64,000 nt of DNA from Candidatus Stoquefichus sp. (GTDB taxonomy: Bacteria; Bacillota_I; Bacilli_A; Erysipelotrichales; Coprobacillaceae): assembly GCA_021768625.1 (NCBI GenBank), contig JAETUM010000006.1, forward strand, positions 1-64,000. Direction: 5' to 3'. The notes beneath the pieces were generated by a model, which ran no database searches, was not told the DNA's origin, and worked only from the letters and a program-made list of their open reading frames with translations. The position numbers were made by a program, and so were the translations under genes. This document shows, one piece after another, positions 54,982 to 64,000 of this stretch (the first letter of the stretch is position 1; each line of letters opens with the position of its first letter).

Positions 54982-57900
54982 TTGGAAAAGAATGTAACTC
55001 GAGCAAAAAGTCGTATTAATCGTCGTAATTATTCAAGAATTAGTGGCTCTTTAGAGTTGCCTAATTTAGTTGAAATTCAAACAGATTCTTATGAATGGTT
55101 TAAGACTGAAGGGATTAAAGAAGTTTTTAACGATGTTTATCCAATCAGTAATTTTAATGAAACATTAACATTAGAATTTGTTGATTGTCGTTTTGATGAA
55201 CCGAAGTACTCAGTAGATGAAGCGAAGGATAGAGATGCAAACTATTCTGCGCCAATTCGTGCTACTCTTCGTTTAGTCAATAATGGAACAGGAGAAATTA
55301 AAGAAAATGAAGTATTTATGGGTGATTTTCCGCTCATGACAGACTCTGGAACTTTTATCATTAATGGAGCAGAACGTGTTATTGTATCACAATTAGTACG
55401 TTCTCCAGGAGCATATTTTGCTGATGCTATGGATAAAAGTGGAAAGACTGTTTTTACTGGAAGTGTTATACCTTCTAGAGGAACTTGGTTAGAATTTGAA
55501 AATGATGCAAAAGATATTTTAAATGTGCGTATTGACCGTACACGTAAGATTCCTGGAACTATTCTTTTGCGTGCTTTAGGTTTAAGTAGTGATGAAGATA
55601 TTATTAATGTATTAGGAGACCATGAGTTTATAAGAAATACTTTAGCTAAGGATCCTACTCATAACACAAATGAAGCATTAATTGAGATTTACAATAAGTT
55701 AAGACCAGGAGAACCAGCAACATTAGATGGTGCAAATAACTTATTATATGCTAAATTTTTTGATCCTAAGAGATATGATCTTGCTAAAGCAGGACGTTTT
55801 AAACTTGGGAAGAAATTAAGCTTATTAGACAGAATTACAAATCGTGTATTAGCTCAAGATATCATAGATGTTGATGGTAATGTTGTTATGAGTGAAGGGA
55901 CTTTATTAACAAAAGATAAAGTTGATCAATTAAAACCTGTATTTGAAGCAGGAGCACATACAATTGAAGTAAAAACAAATGAATTTATGCACTCTAATGG
56001 TGTTATTCAAACTATTGAAGTTTATGTAGATGAATCTAATTCTAAAAAGATGAAGGTAGTTGGCACTGATTTATCATTAGATTGTAAATATGTTACGATT
56101 TCTGATATGTTAGCTGCTTATTCGTATATGTTAAATTTAGTAGATATTTTTGATTCATTAGATTTAGCATCTGACGATAGAGTGAATTTAATGAGTCGAA
56201 TTGGTTTATTAGATGATATTGATCATTTAGGAAATAGACGTGTACGTTCTGTTGGTGAATTGATTCAAAATCAATTCAGAATTGGTTTATCAAGAATGGA
56301 AAGGGTTGTTAAGGAGAGAATGTCATTATCAGAAGTTGATAGTGTAACTCCACAATCATTAACAAATATTCGTCCATTAACTGCTGCGATGAAAGAATTT
56401 TTCTCATCATCACAATTATCACAGTTCATGGATCAAATCAATCCGCTTGCTGAATTAACAAATAAACGTCGTTTGTCAGCATTAGGTCCTGGTGGTTTAT
56501 CTAGGGATAGAGCTGGATATGAAGTTCGTGATGTCCATCCATCTCATTATGGACGTATTTGTCCAATTGAAACACCTGAAGGTCCAAATATCGGTTTAAT
56601 TTCAACATTGGCTTCATATGCTAAAATTAATAGATATGGTTTTATTGAAACACCATATCGTAAAGTTAATAATAGTATTATTGATGAAAGTGATGTACGA
56701 TATTTAACTGCTGATGAAGAAAAAAATTATATTATTGCTCAAGCAAAAGTACAACTTGATGAAAATGGGAAAATTTTAGATGAACAAGTTATTGCTCGTC
56801 ATTTTGGTGAAAATATTATGGCTAAGCCAGAAGAAGTTGATTTTATAGATATTTCTCCAAAACAAATTGTTTCTGTTGCAACTTCATGTATTCCATTCTT
56901 GGAAAATGATGATGCGACTCGTGCTTTGATGGGTGCCAACATGCAACGTCAAGCTGTACCATTATTAAATCCACATACACCATTAGTAGGAACAGGTATG
57001 GAATATCAAGCTGCAAGAGATTCTGGTGCTGCTATTGTTGCTAAAGAAGATGGTGTGGTTACTTATGTTGATGCAAAGAGAATTACTGTAGAAGAAAATA
57101 ATGGTCCACATAATTATCGTTTAACAAAATTTTCGATTTCTAATGCAGGAACATGTATTAATCATAAGCCAATTGTTAAAGTTGGAGATAAAGTTGTTAA
57201 AGGTGAAGTTTTGGCTGATGGTCCATCTATGGAACAAGGAGAATTAGCTTTAGGTCAAAATGTATTAGTTGGATTCATGACATGGAATGGGTATAACTAT
57301 GAAGATGCTGTTATCATGTCTGAAAGATTAGTTAAAGAGGATGTATATACATCTATTCATATTGAAGAATATAGTATTGAATGTCGTGATACAAAGTTAG
57401 GTCCTGAAGAAATTACGAGAGATATTCCAAATGTTGGTGAGGATGCTCGTAAGAACTTAAATAGTGAAGGTATCATTATGATAGGTGCTGAAGTAAAAGA
57501 AGGAGATATTTTAGTTGGTAAAGTAACTCCAAAGGGACAAGCAGAGTTATCAGCAGAAGAAAAATTGTTGTTAGCTATCTTTGGTGAAAAATCAAGAGAA
57601 GTTAAGGACAATTCATTAAGAGTTCCTCATGGTGGAGCTGGTATCGTTCATGATATTAAAGTATTCTCAAGAAAAAATGGTGATGAATTACAACCTGGTG
57701 TTAATAAAGTTATCAAAGTTTATATTGTTCAGAAACGTAAGATTTCTGAAGGCGATAAAATGGCAGGGCGCCATGGTAATAAGGGTGTCATTTCAAAGAT
57801 TTTACCAATTGAAGATATGCCACATTTAGAAGATGGAACTGTTTTGGATATTATGTTAAATCCATTAGGGGTGCCTTCTCGTATGAACATCGGGCAAGTT

Positions 57901-58644
57901 CTTGAGTTGCATTTAGGATATGCAGCAAGAGAGTTAGGTATGTATTTTGCAACACCAGCATTTGATGGTATTAATTCAAAAGATCTTGAAAATATTATGA
58001 AACAAGCAAATATGAGTGTTGATGGAAAACAACCAGTTATTTCTGGACGTACTGGTGAATATTTTGATTCTAATATTTCTGTTGGTGTTATGTACATGAT
58101 TAAATTGGCTCATATGGTTGATGACAAATTACATGCAAGATCAGTTGGACCTTATTCTGTTGTCACACAACAACCTCTTGGTGGTAAAGCACAGAATGGT
58201 GGTCAAAGATTTGGAGAAATGGAAGTTTGGGCACTTGAAGCTTATGGTGCTGCATATACATTAAGAGAAATTTTAACTGTTAAGTCAGATGATGTTGTTG
58301 GTCGCGTTAAAACATATGAAGCTATTGTAAAAGGACAAAAATTACCTGAACCTGGATTGCCAGAGTCATTTAGAGTATTGAATAAAGAGTTACAAGCTTT
58401 AGCATTAGATATACGTATGTTAAATGATGAAGGTGATGAAGTTGGTGAAAGAAAAATTGAAGATGAGGAACGTCGTTTCCCAATATCAATTGATACTGAA
58501 GAAAAACCAACTGGAGTAACTGAAGAAGTTGTTGAAGAAGAGGTAGAGGGAGAATTTAATCAAGATGAGGAATCATTTGATGATTTAGATTCTATTATTG
58601 GTGATATTTTCTCAGATAATGAAGAAGAAAGTGACGAAGAATAG
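54982..58644 (+). CDS. rpoB: RNA polymerase subunit beta
   Basis: A 1,220-residue core enzyme subunit. The rifampicin region is seen in [31 protein letters not shown], and the conserved [15 protein letters not shown] block lies near the C-terminal third. The start is TTG 54982, with AAGGAGTG eight bases upstream, and no better ATG precedes it. The C-terminus ends in a long acidic Glu/Asp tail. The rifampicin cluster looks wild type (DQ, HK-equivalent K and S positions present). Confidence 0.97.
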   Translation: MEKNVTRAKSRINRRNYSRISGSLELPNLVEIQTDSYEWFKTEGIKEVFNDVYPISNFNETLTLEFVDCRFDEPKYSVDEAKDRDANYSAPIRATLRLVNNGTGEIKENEVFMGDFPLMTDSGTFIINGAERVIVSQLVRSPGAYFADAMDKSGKTVFTGSVIPSRGTWLEFENDAKDILNVRIDRTRKIPGTILLRALGLSSDEDIINVLGDHEFIRNTLAKDPTHNTNEALIEIYNKLRPGEPATLDGANNLLYAKFFDPKRYDLAKAGRFKLGKKLSLLDRITNRVLAQDIIDVDGNVVMSEGTLLTKDKVDQLKPVFEAGAHTIEVKTNEFMHSNGVIQTIEVYVDESNSKKMKVVGTDLSLDCKYVTISDMLAAYSYMLNLVDIFDSLDLASDDRVNLMSRIGLLDDIDHLGNRRVRSVGELIQNQFRIGLSRMERVVKERMSLSEVDSVTPQSLTNIRPLTAAMKEFFSSSQLSQFMDQINPLAELTNKRRLSALGPGGLSRDRAGYEVRDVHPSHYGRICPIETPEGPNIGLISTLASYAKINRYGFIETPYRKVNNSIIDESDVRYLTADEEKNYIIAQAKVQLDENGKILDEQVIARHFGENIMAKPEEVDFIDISPKQIVSVATSCIPFLENDDATRALMGANMQRQAVPLLNPHTPLVGTGMEYQAARDSGAAIVAKEDGVVTYVDAKRITVEENNGPHNYRLTKFSISNAGTCINHKPIVKVGDKVVKGEVLADGPSMEQGELALGQNVLVGFMTWNGYNYEDAVIMSERLVKEDVYTSIHIEEYSIECRDTKLGPEEITRDIPNVGEDARKNLNSEGIIMIGAEVKEGDILVGKVTPKGQAELSAEEKLLLAIFGEKSREVKDNSLRVPHGGAGIVHDIKVFSRKNGDELQPGVNKVIKVYIVQKRKISEGDKMAGRHGNKGVISKILPIEDMPHLEDGTVLDIMLNPLGVPSRMNIGQVLELHLGYAARELGMYFATPAFDGINSKDLENIMKQANMSVDGKQPVISGRTGEYFDSNISVGVMYMIKLAHMVDDKLHARSVGPYSVVTQQPLGGKAQNGGQRFGEMEVWALEAYGAAYTLREILTVKSDDVVGRVKTYEAIVKGQKLPEPGLPESFRVLNKELQALALDIRMLNDEGDEVGERKIEDEERRFPISIDTEEKPTGVTEEVVEEEVEGEFNQDEESFDDLDSIIGDIFSDNEEESDEE

Positions 58645-58656
58645 GAGGGACAATGA

Positions 58657-61600
58657 ATGGCAGATGTAAATAATTTTTCAGCAATTCAAATTGGATTAGC
58701 TTCTCCAGAAAAAATTCGTGAATGGTCTTTTGGTGAAGTAAAGAGACCTGAAACAATTAATTATCGTTCTCAAAAACCTGAAAAAGATGGTTTGTTTTGT
58801 GAAAAAATCTTTGGACCATCTAAAGATTGGGAATGTAGTTGTGGAAAATATAAGAAAGTAAGATATAAAGGTGTTGTCTGTGATCGTTGTGGTGTAGAAG
58901 TTACAAAGTCATCAGTACGTCGTGAACGTATGGGACATATTGAATTAGCGACTCCTGTAGCACATATTTGGTATTTAAAAGGTATTCCATCAAGAATGGG
59001 ACTTATTCTAGATATGTCACCAAAACAATTAGAGGAAATCATTTATTTTGTGTCTTATGTTGTTACTGATAAGGGAAATACTCCTTTAGAATATAAACAA
59101 GTTTTATCTGAAAGAGATTATCGTAATTGTTATGATAAATTTGGAAATCAATTTGAAGCAAAGACTGGTGCAGAAGCTATCAAAATATTGCTTCAAAAAG
59201 TAGATTTGGATGAAGAATTTGAAATCGTAACAAAAGAGTTGAAAGAAGCCCAAGGGCAAAGACGTTCTAAATTAATTAAGAGATTAGAAGCAATTGAAGC
59301 GTTTAGATCATCTCAAAATCAACCAGAATGGATGATTCTTGATGCTCTTCCTGTTATACCACCTGATTTAAGACCAATGTTACAATTGGATGGTGGACGT
59401 TTTGCAACAAGTGATTTAAATGATTTATATAGACGTGTTATTACACGTAATAATCGTTTGAAGAAATTATTAGAGTTGGGAACACCATCTATCATTGTAC
59501 AAAATGAAAAACGTATGTTACAAGAAGCAGTTGATGCTTTAATTGATAACGGTCGTCGTTCTAAGCCTATTACTGGTGCTGGTGGTAGACCATTAAAATC
59601 TCTAAGTCATACGCTTAAAGGAAAACAAGGACGTTTCCGTCAAAACTTACTTGGAAAACGTGTGGATTATTCTGGACGTTCAGTTATCGCTGTTGGTCCT
59701 GATTTAAAAATGTATCAATGCGGTATCCCACGTGAAATGGCATTAAATTTATTCAAACCATTTGTTATTAGTGGGTTAGTAAGAGAACAAATCGCAACAA
59801 ATATTAAAGCTGCAGAAAGATTAATTGATAAGATGGATGATAGCATTTGGCCTATTGTGGAAGATGTTATTAAACAACATCCAGTCTTATTAAATCGTGC
59901 TCCTACACTTCATAGATTAGGTATACAAGCATTTGAACCTAAGTTAGTTGAAGGGCGTGCTATTCGTCTACATCCATTAGTTTGTCCTGCATTTAATGCG
60001 GATTTTGATGGGGACCAAATGGCTGTACATGTTCCTTTAGGAGAAGAAGCTATTCAAGAGGCAAGACAGTTGATGTTAGGATCAAAAAATATCTTAGGTC
60101 CAAAAGATGGGAAACCAATCGTTACACCTTCACAGGATATGGTATTGGGTAACTATTATTTGACTCTTGAAGATGCTGGTAAAATTGGAGAAGGAACTGT
60201 ATTTGCTGATGTTAATGAAGTTTTAATGGCATATGATGCAAAGACTGTTCATCTACACACAAGAGTTGCTATTAGAGGTAAATCTTTAAATAATAAGACA
60301 TTTACAGAGGAACAAAATAATAGTTACTTGATTACAAGTGTTGGTAAGATTATATTTAACCAAATTTTTGATGGTAAATTCCCATTTATTAATGATTCTA
60401 GTAAAGAGAATTTAGTGGCTACGCCTCAAAAATACTTTGTACCATTAGGTACAGACATTAAAGCACATATTGCTGCACAACCAATTATTAAACCATTAGG
60501 TAAGAAAGCTTTAGGAAATATTATTAATGAAGTGTTTACACCTGATGAAACAACAGATACAACAGCTATGTTAGATAGATTAAAAGACCAAGGGTTCTAT
60601 TATTCTACTATTGCAGGTATTACTGTTTCAGTATACGACATTCAAGTTCCACAAAGTAAATATGTTTTATTTGATCAAGCTGACGAGAAACTTGAAGTTA
60701 TTAAAAAATTATATCGTAAGGGTAAAATTACTGATGAAGAAAGACATAACATTGTTATTAAGTTATGGGAAAGTGTTAAAGATGAGGTTCAAGGTGTTGT
60801 TAAAGAAGAGTTTGAATCTGATACAAGAAATCCAATCTTTATCATGTCTGATTCTGGAGCACGTGGTAATATTTCTAACTTTACTCAGTTAGTTGGTATG
60901 CGTGGATTGATGTCTAACCCTAAAGGTGAGACTATCGAACTTCCAATCAAATCTTCATTTAGAGAAGGCTTGACTGCATCAGAATTCTTTATTTCTACAC
61001 ATGGTGCGCGTAAAGGTTCTACTGATACGGCCTTAAAAACAGCTGACTCTGGTTATTTAACAAGACGTTTAGTAGACGTTGCTCAAGAAGTTATTATTAC
61101 TGAAGATGATTGTGGAACAGACAAAGGATTTAAAGTAACTGAACTATATAATACTTCTGATAATTCTGTTATTGTACCATTATATGATAGATTAGTAGGT
61201 CGTCATACATTAAAGGATATTGTTCATCCTGAAACTGGTGAAGTGATTGTTAAAGCTGGTGAAATGATGAATGAAGCAATAGCTAAAGCAATTACAGATG
61301 CTGGAATTAAAGAAGTAGAAATTCGTTCTGTCTTTGGATGTAGAGCTAAAGGTGGAATTTGTAGAAAATGTTATGGTCGTAATTTAGCAACTGGAGAACA
61401 AGTTCTTATTGGTGAAACAATAGGAATTATGGCAGCTCAATCAATTGGTGAACCAGGTACACAGTTAACAATGCGTACATTCCATATGGGTGGAGTTGCT
61501 GGTGGCGCTGATATCACTCAAGGTTTACCTCGTATTCAAGAGTTGTTTGAAGCTAGAAATCCAAAAGCTAAGTCTATCATTTCTGAAATAGATGGAACTG

Positions 61601-62358
61601 TTTCTAATATTATTGATAACAATGGACGTGCAGAAGTTGTTGTGACTAATGAATTAGAATCTAAAAGTTATTTGGCTCCATATGGTGCTAAGTTAAGAGT
61701 GTCTGTTGGAGATGAAATTGAAATTGGTTCTAAAATTACTGAAGGATCAATTGACCCTAAAGAATTATTATCTGTTGCTGATGTTGAAGCAGTAGAAAAT
61801 TATATTCTTAAAGAAGTTCAAAAAGTATATCGTTTACAAGGTATTGAAATTTCAGATAAGCATATCGAAGTTATTGTACATCAGATGCTTAAGAAGATGA
61901 GAATTGTTGAAGGTGGAGATACAGGAGCATTACCTGGAACTCATGTTAATGTAGAAAGATTTACTGAGTTAAATAAAAAAGCTTTAAAAGAAGGAAAACA
62001 TCCTGCAGTTGGTAGACCTATTTTATTAGGTATTACAAAGGCTTCACTAGAAACTGAGTCATTCTTGTCAGCTGCTTCTTTCCAAGAAACTACAAAGATT
62101 TTAACAGATGCTGCTATTAAGGGTAAGGTTGATCATTTGACTGGTTTAAAAGAAAATGTCATTATTGGTAAATTATTACCAGCTGGTACTGGATTGAGAG
62201 GTCCGTTAAAGTCAGCAGAGACAATTGCTTTTGAGTTAGAAGAAGAAAGAAAAATGAGAGAACTTGAAGAAGCCGCAACTTTAGAAGCAGAAACTTTATC
62301 TGAACATTTATTAGATGAAGGCTCTGATGAAGAATTTCATAACATAGAAGAATTATAA
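58657..62358 (+). CDS. rpoC: RNA polymerase subunit beta prime
   Basis: A 1,233-residue subunit. The N-terminal zinc ribbon uses Cys60, Cys62, Cys75 and Cys78. The catalytic magnesium loop NADFDGDQ has Asp449, Asp451 and Asp453. The second zinc site ([17 protein letters not shown]) and the trigger-loop region ([24 protein letters not shown]) are present. The start follows AGGAGGG and is 12 bases after rpoB. Confidence 0.98.
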   Translation: MADVNNFSAIQIGLASPEKIREWSFGEVKRPETINYRSQKPEKDGLFCEKIFGPSKDWECSCGKYKKVRYKGVVCDRCGVEVTKSSVRRERMGHIELATPVAHIWYLKGIPSRMGLILDMSPKQLEEIIYFVSYVVTDKGNTPLEYKQVLSERDYRNCYDKFGNQFEAKTGAEAIKILLQKVDLDEEFEIVTKELKEAQGQRRSKLIKRLEAIEAFRSSQNQPEWMILDALPVIPPDLRPMLQLDGGRFATSDLNDLYRRVITRNNRLKKLLELGTPSIIVQNEKRMLQEAVDALIDNGRRSKPITGAGGRPLKSLSHTLKGKQGRFRQNLLGKRVDYSGRSVIAVGPDLKMYQCGIPREMALNLFKPFVISGLVREQIATNIKAAERLIDKMDDSIWPIVEDVIKQHPVLLNRAPTLHRLGIQAFEPKLVEGRAIRLHPLVCPAFNADFDGDQMAVHVPLGEEAIQEARQLMLGSKNILGPKDGKPIVTPSQDMVLGNYYLTLEDAGKIGEGTVFADVNEVLMAYDAKTVHLHTRVAIRGKSLNNKTFTEEQNNSYLITSVGKIIFNQIFDGKFPFINDSSKENLVATPQKYFVPLGTDIKAHIAAQPIIKPLGKKALGNIINEVFTPDETTDTTAMLDRLKDQGFYYSTIAGITVSVYDIQVPQSKYVLFDQADEKLEVIKKLYRKGKITDEERHNIVIKLWESVKDEVQGVVKEEFESDTRNPIFIMSDSGARGNISNFTQLVGMRGLMSNPKGETIELPIKSSFREGLTASEFFISTHGARKGSTDTALKTADSGYLTRRLVDVAQEVIITEDDCGTDKGFKVTELYNTSDNSVIVPLYDRLVGRHTLKDIVHPETGEVIVKAGEMMNEAIAKAITDAGIKEVEIRSVFGCRAKGGICRKCYGRNLATGEQVLIGETIGIMAAQSIGEPGTQLTMRTFHMGGVAGGADITQGLPRIQELFEARNPKAKSIISEIDGTVSNIIDNNGRAEVVVTNELESKSYLAPYGAKLRVSVGDEIEIGSKITEGSIDPKELLSVADVEAVENYILKEVQKVYRLQGIEISDKHIEVIVHQMLKKMRIVEGGDTGALPGTHVNVERFTELNKKALKEGKHPAVGRPILLGITKASLETESFLSAASFQETTKILTDAAIKGKVDHLTGLKENVIIGKLLPAGTGLRGPLKSAETIAFELEEERKMRELEEAATLEAETLSEHLLDEGSDEEFHNIEEL

Positions 62359-62363
62359 ATAAT

Positions 62364-62390
62364 AAGCTTCCTAATGATTAGGGAGCTTTT
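62364..62390 (+). terminator. terminator after rpoC
   Basis: AAGCTTCCTA / TAGGGAGCTT hairpin (one G-U pair) followed by TTTT. Confidence 0.8.
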
Positions 62391-62440
62391 GTTATATTTT
62401 GAAAATTGAGTAAATGGAAAGTAAAATTTAAAAAAATATG

Positions 62441-62469
62441 TTGACTTTCAAAAAATATTCGCTTATAAT
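62441..62469 (+). promoter_or_regulatory. strong sigma-A promoter of rpsL-rpsG-fusA
   Basis: TTGACT (62441-62446), a 17-base spacer and TATAAT (62464-62469). The roughly 85-base leader has an ACTCAT / ATGAGT hairpin (about 62480-62496) and an AACACxx / xxGTGTGTT hairpin (about 62518-62538) that may be part of str-operon autoregulation. Confidence 0.8.
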
Positions 62470-62559
62470 CAACTACGGTACTCATTTGATGAGTGCATTT
62501 ATTCTAACAAAAAATGAAACACCCGGAATTGTGTGTTACTTAAAGAAAGGAGAAAGAAC

Positions 62560-62973
62560 ATGCCTACAATTAATCAATTAGTCAGAAAAGGACGTAGTGA
62601 AAAAACAAGTAAATCAAAATCACCTGCGTTAAATAGAGGTTACAATTCTTTATTAAAGAAACCAACTAATATTAGTTCACCTCAAAAACGTGGGGTTTGT
62701 ACACGTGTTGCTACTATGACACCTAAGAAACCTAACTCGGCTTTAAGAAAATATGCCCGTGTTCGTTTATCAAATGGTATGGAAGTTACAGCATATATCC
62801 CAGGAATTGGACATAACTTACAAGAACATAGTGTTGTTTTAATTCGTGGTGGTCGTGTTAAAGACTTACCAGGGGTTCGTTATCACATTATTCGTGGTAC
62901 TATGGACTGTGCTGGTGTAAAAGATCGTATGCAAGGACGCTCTCGTTATGGAGCTAAAAGACCAAAAAAATAG
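62560..62973 (+). CDS. rpsL: 30S ribosomal protein S12
   Basis: A 137-residue decoding-centre protein with [20 protein letters not shown] and the [18 protein letters not shown] block. The lysine residues tied to streptomycin resistance in other species are in their wild-type form. The ATG at 62560 follows AAAGGAGAAAG. The ybxF (L7Ae-like) gene usually found between rpoC and rpsL is absent. Confidence 0.97.
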   Translation: MPTINQLVRKGRSEKTSKSKSPALNRGYNSLLKKPTNISSPQKRGVCTRVATMTPKKPNSALRKYARVRLSNGMEVTAYIPGIGHNLQEHSVVLIRGGRVKDLPGVRYHIIRGTMDCAGVKDRMQGRSRYGAKRPKK

Positions 62974-62992
62974 AAGATAGGAGGAATTACTG

Positions 62993-63463
62993 ATGTCAAG
63001 AAGAGGACGTGTAGCAAAAAGAGATGTATTACCTGATCCAATTTATAATTCTAAGGTAGTTACTAAATTAATCAACAACATCATGCTTGATGGTAAAAAA
63101 GGTGTTGCTCAAAACATCTTATATGAAGCATTTCAAAAAGTTGAAGCAAAAACTGGAAATCCAGCAATGGAAGTATTTGATCAAGCAATCAACAATATAA
63201 TGCCTGTACTTGAATTAAAAGTAAGACGTATTGGTGGAGCTAACTATCAAGTACCTGTTGAAGTATCTCCAGAAAGAAGAATGACATTAGGATTAAGATG
63301 GTTAGTCAATTATTCTCGTTTAAGAAATGAAAAGAATATGGTTGATCGTCTAGCTAATGAAATTATTGATGCATCTAATGGGACTGGGGCTTCTGTTAAA
63401 AAGAAAGAAGATACTCATAAAATGGCTGAAGCTAATAAAGCATTCGCACATTTCCGTTGGTAA
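62993..63463 (+). CDS. rpsG: 30S ribosomal protein S7
   Basis: A 156-residue ribosomal protein beginning [20 protein letters not shown] and ending in [15 protein letters not shown], the classic S7 ends. It nucleates assembly of the 30S head and is the usual autoregulator of the str operon. The ATG follows ATAGGAGG. Confidence 0.97.
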   Translation: MSRRGRVAKRDVLPDPIYNSKVVTKLINNIMLDGKKGVAQNILYEAFQKVEAKTGNPAMEVFDQAINNIMPVLELKVRRIGGANYQVPVEVSPERRMTLGLRWLVNYSRLRNEKNMVDRLANEIIDASNGTGASVKKKEDTHKMAEANKAFAHFRW

Positions 63464-63493
63464 TATAAAGATATTGTTTGAAAGGAGAAAAAT

Positions 63494-64000
63494 ATGGCTC
63501 GTGAATTTTCGTTAGAAAAAACTCGTAATATTGGAATTATGGCTCATATTGATGCTGGTAAAACAACAACAACTGAACGTGTTCTATATTACACAGGTAA
63601 AATTCATAAAATTGGTGAAACACATGATGGTGCTTCACAAATGGACTGGATGGAGCAAGAACAAGAGCGTGGTATCACAATTACATCTGCAGCAACAACT
63701 GCACAATGGAATGGGTATCGTGTTAACATTATTGACACTCCAGGCCATGTAGACTTCACTGTCGAAGTTGAACGTTCTTTACGTGTGCTTGATGGTGCTG
63801 TTACTGTATTGGACTCTAAAGCTGGTGTAGAACCTCAAACTGAAACAGTTTGGCGTCAAGCAACAACTTATGGAGTACCTAGAATTGTTTTCTGTAATAA
63901 AATGGATGCAACTGGTGCTGATTTTATTATGTCAGTTGAATCTATTGGAAAAAGATTAGATGCTAATGCTGTAGCTATTCAATTACCAATTGGTGCAGAA
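63494..64000 (+). CDS. fusA: elongation factor G (5' part, truncated by window end)
   Basis: The first 169 residues of the translocase GTPase: P-loop [10 protein letters not shown] (17-26), switch I with [16 protein letters not shown] and the NKMDATGAD guanine-specificity motif. The ATG at 63494 follows AAAGGAGAAA. It continues beyond base 64000. Confidence 0.97.
   Translation, partial: MAREFSLEKTRNIGIMAHIDAGKTTTTERVLYYTGKIHKIGETHDGASQMDWMEQEQERGITITSAATTAQWNGYRVNIIDTPGHVDFTVEVERSLRVLDGAVTVLDSKAGVEPQTETVWRQATTYGVPRIVFCNKMDATGADFIMSVESIGKRLDANAVAIQLPIGAE

Overview
The window reads as a chromosomal stretch of a low-GC, endospore-forming Bacillota. The gene content, AT-rich codon use and strong AGGAGG-type ribosome binding sites fit a gut Erysipelotrichia relative (Coprobacillus/Thomasclavelia-like). 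That placement is my inference, not a database match. The standard genetic code fits throughout. No tRNA, rRNA or CRISPR array was seen, and no gene-free stretch exceeds about 300 bases.

Layout. 1-2.3 kb: the edge of a probable insertion sequence, a family 4-like uracil-DNA glycosylase, a lone PTS IIB protein, and a VanZ-like plus NusG-II-domain pair. 2.5-7.7 kb: a large cell-surface clan GH-A glycosidase gene broken by two frameshifts and a nonsense codon, followed by a convergent RpiR regulator. 8.8-12.3 kb: an FtsX-type ABC exporter, a candidate C-rich small RNA (about 10997-11069), a 66-residue orphan protein and a HAD phosphatase. 12.5-14.7 kb: nfnAB-type genes for ferredoxin/NAD(P)H electron transfer.

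14.8-31.2 kb: a host-glycan foraging block. A LacI-type regulator diverges from three secreted or wall-bound proteins (tandem SGNH esterase, GH33 sialidase, GH16 endo-glycosidase), followed by galT-galM-galK. The arrangement suggests that sialylated, O-acetylated, galactose-rich glycans such as mucin are trimmed outside the cell and the released galactose is used by the Leloir route.

31.3-42.9 kb: housekeeping and spore genes. These include a zinc-ribbon/DUF2085 pair, a YheO-like regulator with a CBS-type pyrophosphatase, a spoVT-rqcP-yabP-yabQ-divIC cluster in Bacillus-like order, tandem HAD paralogues, ung, folC, and a convergent cwlJ-gerQ pair used in spore germination. 43.1-46.8 kb: glgC-glgD-glgA for glycogen synthesis. 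47.5-64 kb: the conserved cysS-mrnC-rlmB-sigH-rpmG-secE-nusG-rplKA-rplJL-ybxB-rpoBC-rpsL-rpsG-fusA superoperon region. It carries a cysteine-type T-box, an L10 leader attenuator and several strong sigma-A promoters; fusA runs off the right edge.

Most notable for follow-up: the candidate small RNA with two C-rich loops, the tandem active/inactive SGNH domains, the shared VLG..VDT plus TGD wall-anchor tail (degenerate in the sialidase), the unusual cysS T-box with two possible UGGA bulges, and the decayed surface glycosidase.
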